Shown: positions 57,910 through 64,000 of the stretch, piece by piece
Numbering within the stretch: the first letter of the stretch is position 1
Layout of the letters: the number at the start of each line of letters is the position of its first letter
DNA from: Mesorhizobium sp. WSM2240
GTDB taxonomy: Bacteria > Pseudomonadota > Alphaproteobacteria > Rhizobiales > Rhizobiaceae
Direction: 5' to 3'
DNA length: 64,000 bases
Assembly: GCF_040438645.1 (NCBI RefSeq)
Contig: NZ_CP159253.1
Location: 2,852,001 to 2,916,000 of the forward strand
Position numbers and translations under genes: made by a program
Notes under the pieces: model-generated
Database searches by the model: none
What the model saw: the letters and a program-made list of their open reading frames with translations, nothing else
Told to the model about the DNA's origin: nothing

Positions 57910-58602
57910 ATGACCGCACAGGAAAACCGCGCCCCAAAGGGAATGGTGTTGGCCACCAGCTTGCCCGACTGGGGAGAAAAGACAGTACTCAAATACATGC
58001 ACAAACAGCACGCCGATTCGTTGCTTTCTGGCAACCTGCGATTTTCGGCCGCCTCGTCATATTGGGAAATGGAATACCCGATAGGCGATCCACGAGAGCT
58101 CCGATCGAGCGTTCATATCGCCTCTTATTCGCCGCGTGCACAGGATGGATTATCGCCATTCGGCCCTCAGGTACGGGGGAATTTCACAATGACAAACGTT
58201 ACGTTTGAACACGAATGTGACGACGCGTTGGTGAGTTGTTTTACTTTGGGATCGTTTGAGGAAACGAGCGCGGGCCTCCTCAATCGGGAGCCATTTCACT
58301 ACGACGCCTGCATAGAAATCACCGATCTGCATGAACTTCTATGCATTGCGTCTCGGTCCGGCGTATTAGATCCAGGCGGCACCGGGACGGACGCAATCGG
58401 GGGCATTCATGCCGCGCCTGTCGAATACATGGAGATCGATAAAAAGAATGTGACGCAAGCAGGCTGGATTCCTCCTAGCCCGTTCCGAAAAAGCATCAAA
58501 TATGGATGGCAAAAAGAGATACGGGTGATTATGCCCAAGTACTGCGAAGAGGCATTCTTAAGGGTTCCAGAGGCTGCGCACCTGTTTCGTCGAGTCGTAT
58601 AG
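57910..58602 (+). CDS. DUF2971-like cargo protein
   Basis: A 230-residue protein. The N-terminal part, TVLKYMHKQHADSLLSGNLR then FSAASSYWEMEYPIGDPREL, follows the DUF2971 pattern (KY--- ... L--G-LRFS ... FNDPFE-like). The C-terminal part, FRKSIKYGWQKEIRVIMPKY, resembles the K--W--E-E-R region of that family. It is clearly less GC-rich than its neighbours and on the opposite strand to the capsid block, suggesting separate acquisition. DUF2971 genes are often found on islands; a defence or stress role is possible but unproven. Confidence 0.55.
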   Translation: MTAQENRAPKGMVLATSLPDWGEKTVLKYMHKQHADSLLSGNLRFSAASSYWEMEYPIGDPRELRSSVHIASYSPRAQDGLSPFGPQVRGNFTMTNVTFEHECDDALVSCFTLGSFEETSAGLLNREPFHYDACIEITDLHELLCIASRSGVLDPGGTGTDAIGGIHAAPVEYMEIDKKNVTQAGWIPPSPFRKSIKYGWQKEIRVIMPKYCEEAFLRVPEAAHLFRRVV

Positions 58603-59068
58603 GAAATGAGAAAAAGGTATTGAAGTTTTCACAAAGCTCGTGAGAGGAGCGCCGGGCGGACGCGGACGAGACCGGCGCTGCCCATATCGCCAGAGGCACC
58701 GCCATGAGCGCGATCCAGCCCGGCTGCTGAAACACTTGCCAATGACCGCCGTCGAAAATCGCGCCCATCTGCTTTGACCAGTTGTCGCGCGCGCCAATGA
58801 CGCCTACCGCGCCGACCTGCGGACGGTCGACCTTCACCCAGCCGATCGAGGCATTGCCGGCTTCAAAGATCGGCACGAGGCCGCCAGCGGCTGCGACGAA
58901 CGCCTCGCTGCTCTCCTTGCTGTCATATGCTCCTCGATAGGCCGCAACAGGGTCTGGAAAGCCCAGATGTATCGCCCAGTCGGCAACAACCATGCAACAG
59001 TCGCGCTGCCCCCAGGCCCAGCCCCTGGCCAAGATCCTGTCGCGGAAAGCATGGAGCTCGGCTGCCAT
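58529..59068 (-). CDS. DUF6950-like phage protein with an abnormal C-terminal tail
   Basis: A protein of about 179 residues. The recognisable part, FRDRILARGWAWGQRDCCMV then VADWAIHLGFPDPVAAYRGA, has the WG--DC motif of DUF6950, a phage family related to NlpC/P60-like proteins. It ends at about PGWIALMAVPLAIWA. The last 45 or so residues lie across the 3' end of the convergent cargo gene and look like read-through of foreign sequence. ATG 59068 is chosen to avoid overlap; longer starts at 59107 and 59122 overlap the upstream gene. Confidence 0.6.
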   Translation of the reverse strand: MAAELHAFRDRILARGWAWGQRDCCMVVADWAIHLGFPDPVAAYRGAYDSKESSEAFVAAAGGLVPIFEAGNASIGWVKVDRPQVGAVGVIGARDNWSKQMGAIFDGGHWQVFQQPGWIALMAVPLAIWAAPVSSASARRSSHELCENFNTFFSFPIRLDETGAQPLEPLRMPLRSTWA

Positions 59069-59084
59069 CGCCGGCCAAGCGGTT

Positions 59085-59825
59085 CTAGTATCCACGGCGT
59101 TCGGCATCGGCCAGCAGGTCACTCTGCATGATCGGCACGCCGATCGCCTTGATGGTCTCGACGACAGGCGCGTACCAGTCGGAATCGGCCGATGGCGTCA
59201 GCCAGCCCTCGCCTACAATCACCTGGCAAAACTGCCGCAGCGCAGCGCGGTCAACGCCAGGGATCGCGTCAAGATCGAGCGGGCCGAGCAGCGCGTACAC
59301 AGTCAAGTATTTGGTCTGGGCCGGCGCGGCGAGCAGCGCCGGAATACGCTGGTTTGCCTCAAGCTGGCGCTCCACACCGACGCCGAAAGCAATGTGACCG
59401 GGAGCCCGACGGCCGCCGTAGTAGCGGGCCGAGAGGTACGACAACATGCGATCAGCGCGCTTGGTCATCACCACAAACCTTTGATAGCGCTCCGCCTCCA
59501 TGACGGCGAACACCCGATCAAGCCACGCATCGGGGGCACTTTCGTGGAAGGCGTCGCCATGCGGGCAGACGTCGAAATAGGCGTGCGGCGGCGTTCGCCT
59601 TGGTAGGTCTATCTCTCCTTCGTTGAAGCGCAGCCGGCCGTTCCACACTGGCCCACGCCGCGTCTGCACAACGAGGTCGCCGGTTTCCGGAACGGCATAA
59701 CAATTGAGGCAGCTCGGCGAAATCGGGCTGCAGCCGGTCCAGGGATGCCAGGGAAGACGTCTCGGCAGCGCGAGAAGGCGGGCGGTCATGGCTTCGGGCC
59801 GCTGATAATCTTCCTGTGCGGTCAC
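59085..59825 (-). CDS. DUF5131 (phage Gp37/Gp68-like) protein
   Basis: A 246-residue protein of the Gp37/Gp68 family. The N-terminal cysteine motif is HPWTGCSPISPSCLNCYAVP (Cys at residues 32, 39 and 42), where family members read W-P-TGC---SPGC-NCYA. It continues FDVCPHGDAFHESAPDAWLD, RFVVMTKRADRMLSYLSARY and GVGVERQLEANQRIPALL. These proteins are common in phages and islands, and the triad may bind a metal or an Fe-S cluster. Start GTG 59825. Confidence 0.8.
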   Translation of the reverse strand: MTAQEDYQRPEAMTARLLALPRRLPWHPWTGCSPISPSCLNCYAVPETGDLVVQTRRGPVWNGRLRFNEGEIDLPRRTPPHAYFDVCPHGDAFHESAPDAWLDRVFAVMEAERYQRFVVMTKRADRMLSYLSARYYGGRRAPGHIAFGVGVERQLEANQRIPALLAAPAQTKYLTVYALLGPLDLDAIPGVDRAALRQFCQVIVGEGWLTPSADSDWYAPVVETIKAIGVPIMQSDLLADAERRGY

Positions 59826-59985
59826 GTTCGATCACTCCTTTGCTGATCGCCGGTGTGCGGGTTCGGCGACGGCTGGCCAGGCACAACCCAGCCGTCGCCT
59901 GTGATGGCGGCGGCACTGGACGCTCACCGCCATCGTCGGCACGCGCAACAGCCTCAGGTCAAAGCTGCGCGCGACCGCCTTCAAA

Positions 59986-61182
59986 TCAACCGCTTGCTGC
60001 AGTAGACAGTTGGCCGTAGATCATGGCCGCAGGCATGGTCACTGCCAGCGCCAGGCGCTTCTCTGCACGCACGGTCAGCATGTTCTTGATGAAGTTGTCG
60101 CGGTCCTCGCTCGAAACGAGAATCTCGATCTCCATGCGGTCGTAGATCGTCCCCGCGCGCCGGAAATCGCCGACGAGGAATTCACCTTCGGGCATGCTGT
60201 TGCTGGCCACGACCGGCAGGCGCCACAGAATTTCCGGCGTATCGCCGAAAGGCCCGGTGGAGAGATAGCGGCCATCGCTGTCTTTGATGCCCGTCATCCG
60301 CTCCCAGTCGAGGGTGTTGAGAATGACGCCGTTGGCCGCAATTTCGGAGCCTGGGGCTGCGAGCTGCGCCTTGGCTTGCAGCACAACATCGATGTCGGTG
60401 TCGCTGCTTGCCTGGAACGGCGGGTTGAACGTCGTTGCAGCACCGATCAGCCCTGCGAGGTTCTCCCCGGTCCCGTCGCCCGACAGGAGCTGTGCCTCCT
60501 CGATGATGTCGAGGCCGTAGCGCAATTCGCCGTCGATTACGCCCTGCAGCTGCCCCGCATCGTCCATCGCCTGCCGCGAAACTGGCACCCAGTGCGCGAT
60601 TGTACGAACAGGCGCTTCCTCGCGGGTCCAGACATAGACCGATTCCGGTTTCTGTGCGCCTTCCGAAACGACGCTCGCGTTGTTCGTGCGGGTCGTCTGG
60701 CGGGCATACTCGACAAGGTTCGATCCGGTGGTCGTCTCGTTCAGCAGGTCGCGGACTGTGAGGCGCCGGCGGGCGATCTGTATCGGATCAGTGCGCACGT
60801 CACGAGGGATCAACGCGCCGGCCGAACCGGTGGCCGAGGTAATGGCCTGCTCGACGCGGAAGCGGTGCCGGCCGTCGTGATTGCCCCGCAGTCCTTTGTA
60901 GGCATCCGACTGTACGACCTGCAGACCCCAGGACTGCACTCCACCCTCACCGCGGTGCCTGCCTTGGCCGGCGAGCGATTGTTCGAGATCCTGCTGCCGG
61001 GTTTCCAGCGTCTCCATGCGGCCACTGTAGTCATTGCCGATGCGGGTTAGTTCCGTACGAACTTCGCCAAGCATCTGCCTGACGCGATCGTCGACTTCCA
61101 TGCGAGGCTGGCCAATGAGGCCCTTCGGGGTAGACATAGCCAGCAGCTGGGCCGCGGCATTGGGCATGCGATTTCGTGACAT
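59986..61182 (-). CDS. HK97-fold phage major capsid protein
   Basis: A 398-residue capsid protein. Residues about 28-75 form a coiled-coil delta (scaffold) domain (DDRVRQMLGEVRTELTRIGN, MRMETLE-like). The HK97 fold follows: TGSAGALIPRDVRTDPIQIA, TRTNNASVVSEGAQKPESVY, TIAHWVPVSRQAMDDAGQLQ, GENLAGLIGAATTFNPPF, PVVASNSMPEGEFLVGDFRR and YDRMEIEILVSSEDRDNFIK. It is intact with a GAGGGAAA ribosome site. No portal, protease, connector or terminase gene is nearby, which is unusual. Confidence 0.92.
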   Translation of the reverse strand: MSRNRMPNAAAQLLAMSTPKGLIGQPRMEVDDRVRQMLGEVRTELTRIGNDYSGRMETLETRQQDLEQSLAGQGRHRGEGGVQSWGLQVVQSDAYKGLRGNHDGRHRFRVEQAITSATGSAGALIPRDVRTDPIQIARRRLTVRDLLNETTTGSNLVEYARQTTRTNNASVVSEGAQKPESVYVWTREEAPVRTIAHWVPVSRQAMDDAGQLQGVIDGELRYGLDIIEEAQLLSGDGTGENLAGLIGAATTFNPPFQASSDTDIDVVLQAKAQLAAPGSEIAANGVILNTLDWERMTGIKDSDGRYLSTGPFGDTPEILWRLPVVASNSMPEGEFLVGDFRRAGTIYDRMEIEILVSSEDRDNFIKNMLTVRAEKRLALAVTMPAAMIYGQLSTAASG

Positions 61183-61293
61183 TCGGATTTTCCCTCATCA
61201 AGCGGTGAAACTGACCAAATGGTGCGCGGCCAAACGCGATGGACGAAGGGCGAAAACGCGAAAAATGAAACGGTCACTCAAGGCTTTGCGCCC

Positions 61294-61584
61294 TCAAACG
61301 CGATTAAAACGCGATGCGATGCGGCGTGCGCGCGCCATGCTGACCAGCCATCGGCCGCCACGCTTCAGACCGATTCGCCGCGTTCGGCACCAGCTGCGCA
61401 GCGTGTCCTGCGGCACATTCAGGCGCTCTGACGCTACGGCGGTGTCCACCAGGTCGTCGGCCTTTTCGATTGGTCGCTCGAACGGGTCGGCCGGCTCGTG
61501 CCCGGTGATCTTCACCCGAAGATCCTGCATCTCGGCGATCAAGCGATCGAGCAGCAGCAGGTCGATGTTAGACGGAACATTCAA
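61294..61584 (-). CDS. small HTH (excisionase/AlpA-type) protein
   Basis: A 96-residue protein. An N-terminal helix (NIDLLLLDRLIAEMQDLRVK) leads to a C-terminal HTH, DTAVASERLNVPQDTLRSWC then RTRRIGLKRGGRWLVSMARA, the layout of AlpA/Xis-type domains with R-GGRW in the wing. TTG at 61582-61584 is taken as start because it overlaps the upstream stop (TTGA) and has GGAG before it. It lies 111 bp before the capsid gene and may regulate it. Confidence 0.58.
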   Translation of the reverse strand: MNVPSNIDLLLLDRLIAEMQDLRVKITGHEPADPFERPIEKADDLVDTAVASERLNVPQDTLRSWCRTRRIGLKRGGRWLVSMARARRIASRFNRV

Positions 61585-61820
61585 CGCCGGACTCCGCCGC
61601 CTTGGAACGCGCCTTGTTCGATCCTGTCGGCGTAGGTGCGGAAGCATCTGGCGGCGAGAGCATCGCCAACCAGCTGGACGTGCGCCCCGGCGGCGAATGT
61701 CGTCAGGCGATCGACCTGGACATCAGTCGGCACTCCGAGCTGGCGCAACAGAGCGATGGCATCGCCGAGCACCTGGTCGGCGAGTGCTTTCGGCTCAAGG
61801 AGGTCGTTGATCGCAGGCAT
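61581..61820 (-). CDS. 79-residue protein of unknown function
   Basis: It reads MPAINDLLEPKALADQVLGD, AIALLRQLGVPTDVQVDRLT and TFAAGAHVQLVGDALAARCF, largely helical with no known motif. It is 2 bp after the zinc-finger gene and overlaps the HTH gene start by 4 bp, so the three are one operon. Function cannot be assigned. Confidence 0.5.
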   Translation of the reverse strand: MPAINDLLEPKALADQVLGDAIALLRQLGVPTDVQVDRLTTFAAGAHVQLVGDALAARCFRTYADRIEQGAFQGGGVRR

Positions 61821-61822
61821 GG

Positions 61823-62248
61823 TCAGTCCCTTTCGCTGTCAGCGTGGATGGAAGTCGGCACCCGCCGGCGGCGGGCGCGAAGTCGGGCCGCGTGAGCCGC
61901 CCGGCTGGCGCGTCGGCACGCGGCCGAGCAGAAGCGCGGCACGCGCCCCTGCGGCCTCGGCGGAGCATCGAATGCATCGCCGCAAGTCCAGCATGTCAGG
62001 GCCGGCGGCGCATCCTCGTCGGCGCGGGCGGCGTGCCAGGCGCGCCGCTGATCGGCTGCGTGGTCACGGCGGCACGTCGCCGAGCAGAAGCCTTTCGGTC
62101 GTCCGGTTCGCTTCGGCGCCGGTATTAGCTCTCCGCACCGCTTACAGCTCCTCGAAGGTGCCGGCAGGCCGGGAATGTCCGGCTGGGAAGCCGATAAATT
62201 TAATGGGTCAAAAACGGGAGAAATTCCCGGCTCAGTCTGCGCCTTCAT
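61823..62248 (-). CDS. double zinc-finger protein
   Basis: A 141-residue protein with two similar zinc-binding modules. The first is CKRCGELIPAPKRTGRPKGF followed by CSATC (Cys 35, 38, 55, 59); the second is CWTCGDAFDAPPRPQGRVPR followed by FCSAAC (Cys 86, 89, 107, 111). Each is followed by an Arg-rich helix (RRDHAADQRRAWHA, RRASRAAHAARLRARRRR). The pattern suggests nucleic acid binding. It is first in a three-gene operon before the capsid gene. Confidence 0.66.
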   Translation of the reverse strand: MKAQTEPGISPVFDPLNLSASQPDIPGLPAPSRSCKRCGELIPAPKRTGRPKGFCSATCRRDHAADQRRAWHAARADEDAPPALTCWTCGDAFDAPPRPQGRVPRFCSAACRRASRAAHAARLRARRRRVPTSIHADSERD

Positions 62249-62394
62249 GATCTAACCCATTGTTTTTGTTGAGCGTAGAGAGGAGGAGGGAGCAGAGAGA
62301 GGCCCAAAATTCGCCGCGGCAAGGAAAAAACCTGCGAATGAGGGGGACGCGGGTCTGGGGGCGGACAGGGTTCCAGACTTTCGACCCACCCCCC

Positions 62395-63246
62395 TCATGA
62401 CGCTGCCCCATCGCCGCCATCCTTCCGCGAGCCGAAGCGTTCGGGAAACAGGTGCGGATTGGCGAGCATGAAGGCCGTAGGGCGCGACAGCGCGGCCTTC
62501 GTCGCTGCCGTCGTGTCCGCCCTTTCCGCGCTTGCTGGCGAGGCCAGCGGGCGGGGCGGCAGCGCCTCCCAGCGCCGCTCCCGGAGGTAGGCCGCGAAGC
62601 CGCAGAAGTGCTTGCGGCCGATCGCCCGCGTCGTCTTCACGAACCGATCGATCTCAGCCACTGCGGCGGCGCGGTCGTCTGGTGTCAGCGCGGCCCACTC
62701 GGCAAGCGCCTCCTCTCGGCTGTCGGCAAAGCCCGATGGCCAAGCGCGGCGTGCCTTCTCGAAATCGTCCTCGCGCGCACGCTCTCTCTCAGTATCGTTA
62801 ATAGGGGTCGTTAACATTGGTGCCCACTCATGGGTGGGCACCCCCTGCCCACTCATGGGTGGGCAGGGGTGCTCATTGGTGGGCACCCCTGCCCATTGGT
62901 GGGCACCCCCCTTAACGCCCTCATTTTTGGTCGTTTCGACAGCCTCGATTTTGTCGGGCTGGTCGAGGATCACGCGGTATTCGTGAGCGGTGTCCGCCCC
63001 GTTGTCGCGGGTGATGATCCTCTGTTCGAGGTAGCCTGCCACGACCAGGCGGGCGATGGAGCGCTGCACGGTCCCGCGTCCGCAACCGATCTCGCGCGCC
63101 ATTTTCACCTGCGATCGGCAGCACCAGCCGCGATTGTCGGTGTGCCGACCGAACAGGGCGATCACTTGAAGGTCGCGCCCCACGAGCGCCGGGTCGGTCA
63201 CGGCCGCGGCCGGAATGATGGAGAAGCGTTGGCGGCCGTGGCTCAT
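62395..63246 (-). CDS. winged-helix replication-type protein with iterons inside its gene
   Basis: A 283-residue protein. It opens RQRFSIIPAAAVTDPALVGR, then DLQVIALFGRHTDNRGWCCR and SQVKMAREIGCGRGTVQRSI, ARLVVAGYLEQRIITRDNGA, a winged HTH as in phage and plasmid replication initiators. Residues about 113-142 are encoded by a repeat array. The C-terminal half (WAALTPDDRAAAVAEIDRFV, HFCGFAAYLRERRWEALP) is typical of rhizobial phage replication-region proteins. By analogy with lambda O, which carries the origin inside its gene, this could be the initiator. That role is inference. Confidence 0.68.
   Translation of the reverse strand: MSHGRQRFSIIPAAAVTDPALVGRDLQVIALFGRHTDNRGWCCRSQVKMAREIGCGRGTVQRSIARLVVAGYLEQRIITRDNGADTAHEYRVILDQPDKIEAVETTKNEGVKGGAHQWAGVPTNEHPCPPMSGQGVPTHEWAPMLTTPINDTERERAREDDFEKARRAWPSGFADSREEALAEWAALTPDDRAAAVAEIDRFVKTTRAIGRKHFCGFAAYLRERRWEALPPRPLASPASAERADTTAATKAALSRPTAFMLANPHLFPERFGSRKDGGDGAAS
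62821..62905. repeat. iteron-like repeat array, candidate replication origin
   Basis: Two identical 20-bp copies of TGCCCACTCATGGGTGGGCA lie at 62821-62840 and 62846-62865, each containing the inverted pair TGCCCAC/GTGGGCA. Two shorter related copies, TGCTCATTGGTGGGCA and TGCCCATTGGTGGGCA, lie at 62870-62885 and 62890-62905. GTTAA motifs (GTTAATAGGGGTCGTTAACA) flank the array on the low side. The array is in frame inside the winged-helix gene. It looks like initiator-binding iterons. Confidence 0.72.
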
Positions 63247-63428
63247 GCCCGCCGCCCATTCGCCGCTGAAATTGCCATCACGGCGTCATGTGCCGAGAGG
63301 CCAAACCGCCGCTTGAGCGCCGGCACGATCGGCCGCTCGCAGGTGCCGCTGTGATCGCGCAGCCAAGCCGCCGCCTCGTCGATCGACGCAGTCGTTTCGT
63401 GGCAAAGACCGGTCGTGCCACCGACCGG
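63243..63428 (-). pseudogene. small element gene lacking a start, next to attR
   Basis: Reading the minus strand gives a conserved-looking stretch, IDEAAAWLRDHSGTCERPIV then PALKRRFGLSAHDAVMAISA, ending at a TGA that overlaps the ATG of the winged-helix gene (ATGA). The R-I-P-L--RFGLSA--A pattern resembles a short protein that often precedes such genes on rhizobial phages. No ATG, GTG or TTG is found in frame before the att repeat, so the 5' end seems lost or uses a rare start. Confidence 0.4.
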
Positions 63429-63444
63429 AAAGCTCCCCGCTAGA

Positions 63445-63455
63445 GTTTCAACTTT
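63445..63455. promoter_or_regulatory. arm-type integrase binding motif near attR
   Basis: A third exact copy of GTTTCAACTTT, 69 bp inside attR and matching the two copies near attL. A partial inverted copy (AATTGAAAC) lies at about 63490. Confidence 0.55.
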
Positions 63456-63523
63456 GCTGGTTTTTGCCGGCCGATCGACACCACGAGGAATTGAAACCTG
63501 CGATATATTGGCTTTGGTTCCGA

Positions 63524-63574
63524 CCGGCCTGTCACGCCGGAGGTCGCGGGTTCGAGCCCCGTCACTCGCGCCAT
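63524..63574 (+). repeat. attR: 51-bp copy of the tRNA-Asp 3' half
   Basis: Identical to 53223-53273. It holds the anticodon arm, T arm and acceptor 3' strand of tRNA-Asp but no 5' half, so it is not a tRNA gene. It marks the right end of the element. Confidence 0.93.
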
Positions 63575-63602
63575 CTATTCAATCACTTAATTCAGGTGGT
63601 TC

Positions 63603-63644
63603 ATGAAAGCTCCGAACGGTCCGCGAACCGTTCGGAGCTTTCAT
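63603..63644. terminator. 18-bp perfect hairpin just outside attR
   Basis: ATGAAAGCTCCGAACGGT (63603-63620) and its exact reverse complement (63627-63644) enclose a 6-base loop. It lies 28 bp outside attR, in host sequence that would have followed tRNA-Asp before integration, so it may be the original tRNA terminator, now 10 kb away. Confidence 0.68.
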
Positions 63645-63741
63645 CGTTGTTGCAGACACATGGCCTCGGTCGGAGTTGGCCGGGACGTTCAACTGCGTTT
63701 CAGCCGGAAACGTCACGCAGCCCATCCGCGGAAATTGGGCT

Positions 63742-64000
63742 CTACGCCGTCGGTTCGTCAAACCCACTTCTTTGTTGCGAGTTCCAGAACCACAGGCCGA
63801 GCACCGCGCCGAAGAAGAAGGTATGGGCGATGAACTGCACGACCGGGTCGGCTTCCATGAACCACGGGAACGCGGTCGGCGCGATCACATAGAAATTCAA
63901 GAGCCACAGGGCTAGGCCGTAAATCAAGCCGAGGCCGATCAAGGCGGCCGCACCTCGTAGCATCGTCGCAACCGCGCCGAATATGAGCCCGTATATGATT
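63742..64000 (-). CDS. membrane protein, C-terminal part (runs off the right edge)
   Basis: The minus-strand frame is open to the window edge. From the edge it reads IIYGLIFGAVATMLRGAAAL, then GLGLIYGLALWLLNFYVIAP and VVQFIAHTFFFGAVLGLWFW, ending NSQQRSGFDEPTA. It has at least three hydrophobic spans in 85 visible residues. A Met at 63963 could be an internal start, but the upstream hydrophobic sequence suggests the gene continues outside. The family is not certain. Confidence 0.62.
   Translation of the reverse strand, partial: IIYGLIFGAVATMLRGAAALIGLGLIYGLALWLLNFYVIAPTAFPWFMEADPVVQFIAHTFFFGAVLGLWFWNSQQRSGFDEPTA

Larger units (their letters stand above)
53223..63574. mobile_element. tRNA-Asp-integrated phage-satellite-like element (about 10.3 kb)
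   Basis: The borders are a perfect 51-bp direct repeat. The integrase gene is next to attL, with repeated arm-type motifs near both ends. It carries regulators (Xis-like, MerR-like, XRE-like, HTH), one HK97-type capsid gene, phage accessory genes (DUF5131, DUF6950), a zinc-finger protein, a winged-helix replication-type gene with internal iterons, and one cargo-like gene. Terminase, portal, protease, tail and lysis genes are absent, and no transposase or conjugation gene is seen. This fits a satellite or degraded prophage. The choice between them is inference. Confidence 0.88.

Noticed and set aside
59518..59916. 132-residue frame over the DUF5131 gene
   Set aside because: Arg/Pro/Ala-rich shadow in another frame; DUF5131 motifs lie in the chosen frame.
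61294..61584. Small terminase subunit
   Set aside because: It lies next to the capsid gene and has an HTH, but at 96 residues with an R-GGRW wing it fits AlpA/Xis-type proteins better, and no large terminase accompanies it.
62232..62420. 62-residue frame on the minus strand
   Set aside because: It overlaps both the replication-type gene end and the zinc-finger gene start and has a low-complexity, unconvincing sequence.
62821..62905. CRISPR-like array
   Set aside because: The units differ in length, spacers of only about 4-5 bp separate them, and the array lies in frame inside a gene. Iterons explain it better, and no cas gene is present.
63524..63574. Second tRNA-Asp gene
   Set aside because: Only the 3' half is present; the sequence before it does not supply a D arm or matching acceptor strand.
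53223..63574. Conjugative element or transposon
   Set aside because: No transposase, relaxase, coupling protein or type IV secretion gene was found, and the ends are tRNA-derived att repeats.

Overview
The window looks like chromosomal DNA of a Hyphomicrobiales (Rhizobiales) alphaproteobacterium, most like Mesorhizobium and its relatives. This is inferred from the high GC content, gene families typical of the group (F1-ATPase zeta inhibitor, DUF2259, DUF1236, a CyaC-type cyclase, a separate PurS), the gene order, a candidate Irr box before the suf operon and rhizobial extragenic palindromes. No database search was run.

Layout. 1-3.6 kb (minus): an operon of flavin reductase, MoxR ATPase, CoxE-like vWA protein and two XdhC/CoxI-type proteins, cut by the left edge. 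3.8-10.7 kb: an orphan periplasmic binding protein coupled to a P1-family peptidase, DUF2171 and DUF2259 proteins, purB with a 58-residue membrane protein, and a VOC protein. 10.7-17.4 kb: an aldolase, the ATP synthase zeta inhibitor, then purC-purS-purQ-lipoprotein-purL-bolA-grxD closed by tandem terminators. 17.4-28.1 kb: a Bcr/CflA transporter, ttcA, rpsD, a CyaC-like redox-linked adenylate cyclase, a divergent HxlR/NAD(P)H-binding pair, murI-trmJ, icd and a truncated GST. 28.2-35.2 kb: alaS, recA with a candidate LexA site, and psuK-psuG for pseudouridine breakdown. 35-43 kb: the Fe-S assembly operon iscS-like/sufB/sufC/sufD/sufS/sufT with sufA nearby. 43-52.7 kb: a hydrolase, a YegP protein with a histone-H1-like tail, anmK, tyrS, a large AsmA/YhdP-like protein, bcp, a 25-residue membrane microprotein, an M23 peptidase and a small lipoprotein. 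Two tRNA genes follow, Val (UAC) and Asp (GUC).

The accessory part is an integrated element of about 10.3 kb bounded by a 51-bp direct repeat: one copy is the 3' end of the intact tRNA-Asp gene (53223-53273), the other is a free copy (63524-63574). Inside are a tyrosine recombinase, an Xis-like protein, HTH regulators, a DUF2971-like cargo gene, two phage-type accessory genes (DUF6950 and DUF5131), a single HK97-type major capsid gene, a double zinc-finger protein and a winged-helix replication-type protein whose gene contains an iteron-like repeat array. Terminase, portal, head protease, tail and lysis genes are all absent. The arrangement fits a phage satellite or capsid-carrying integrative element rather than a complete prophage, and it is the best candidate here for an undescribed system.

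The surrounding genes are mainly housekeeping: purine synthesis, Fe-S assembly, translation, DNA repair and wall recycling.
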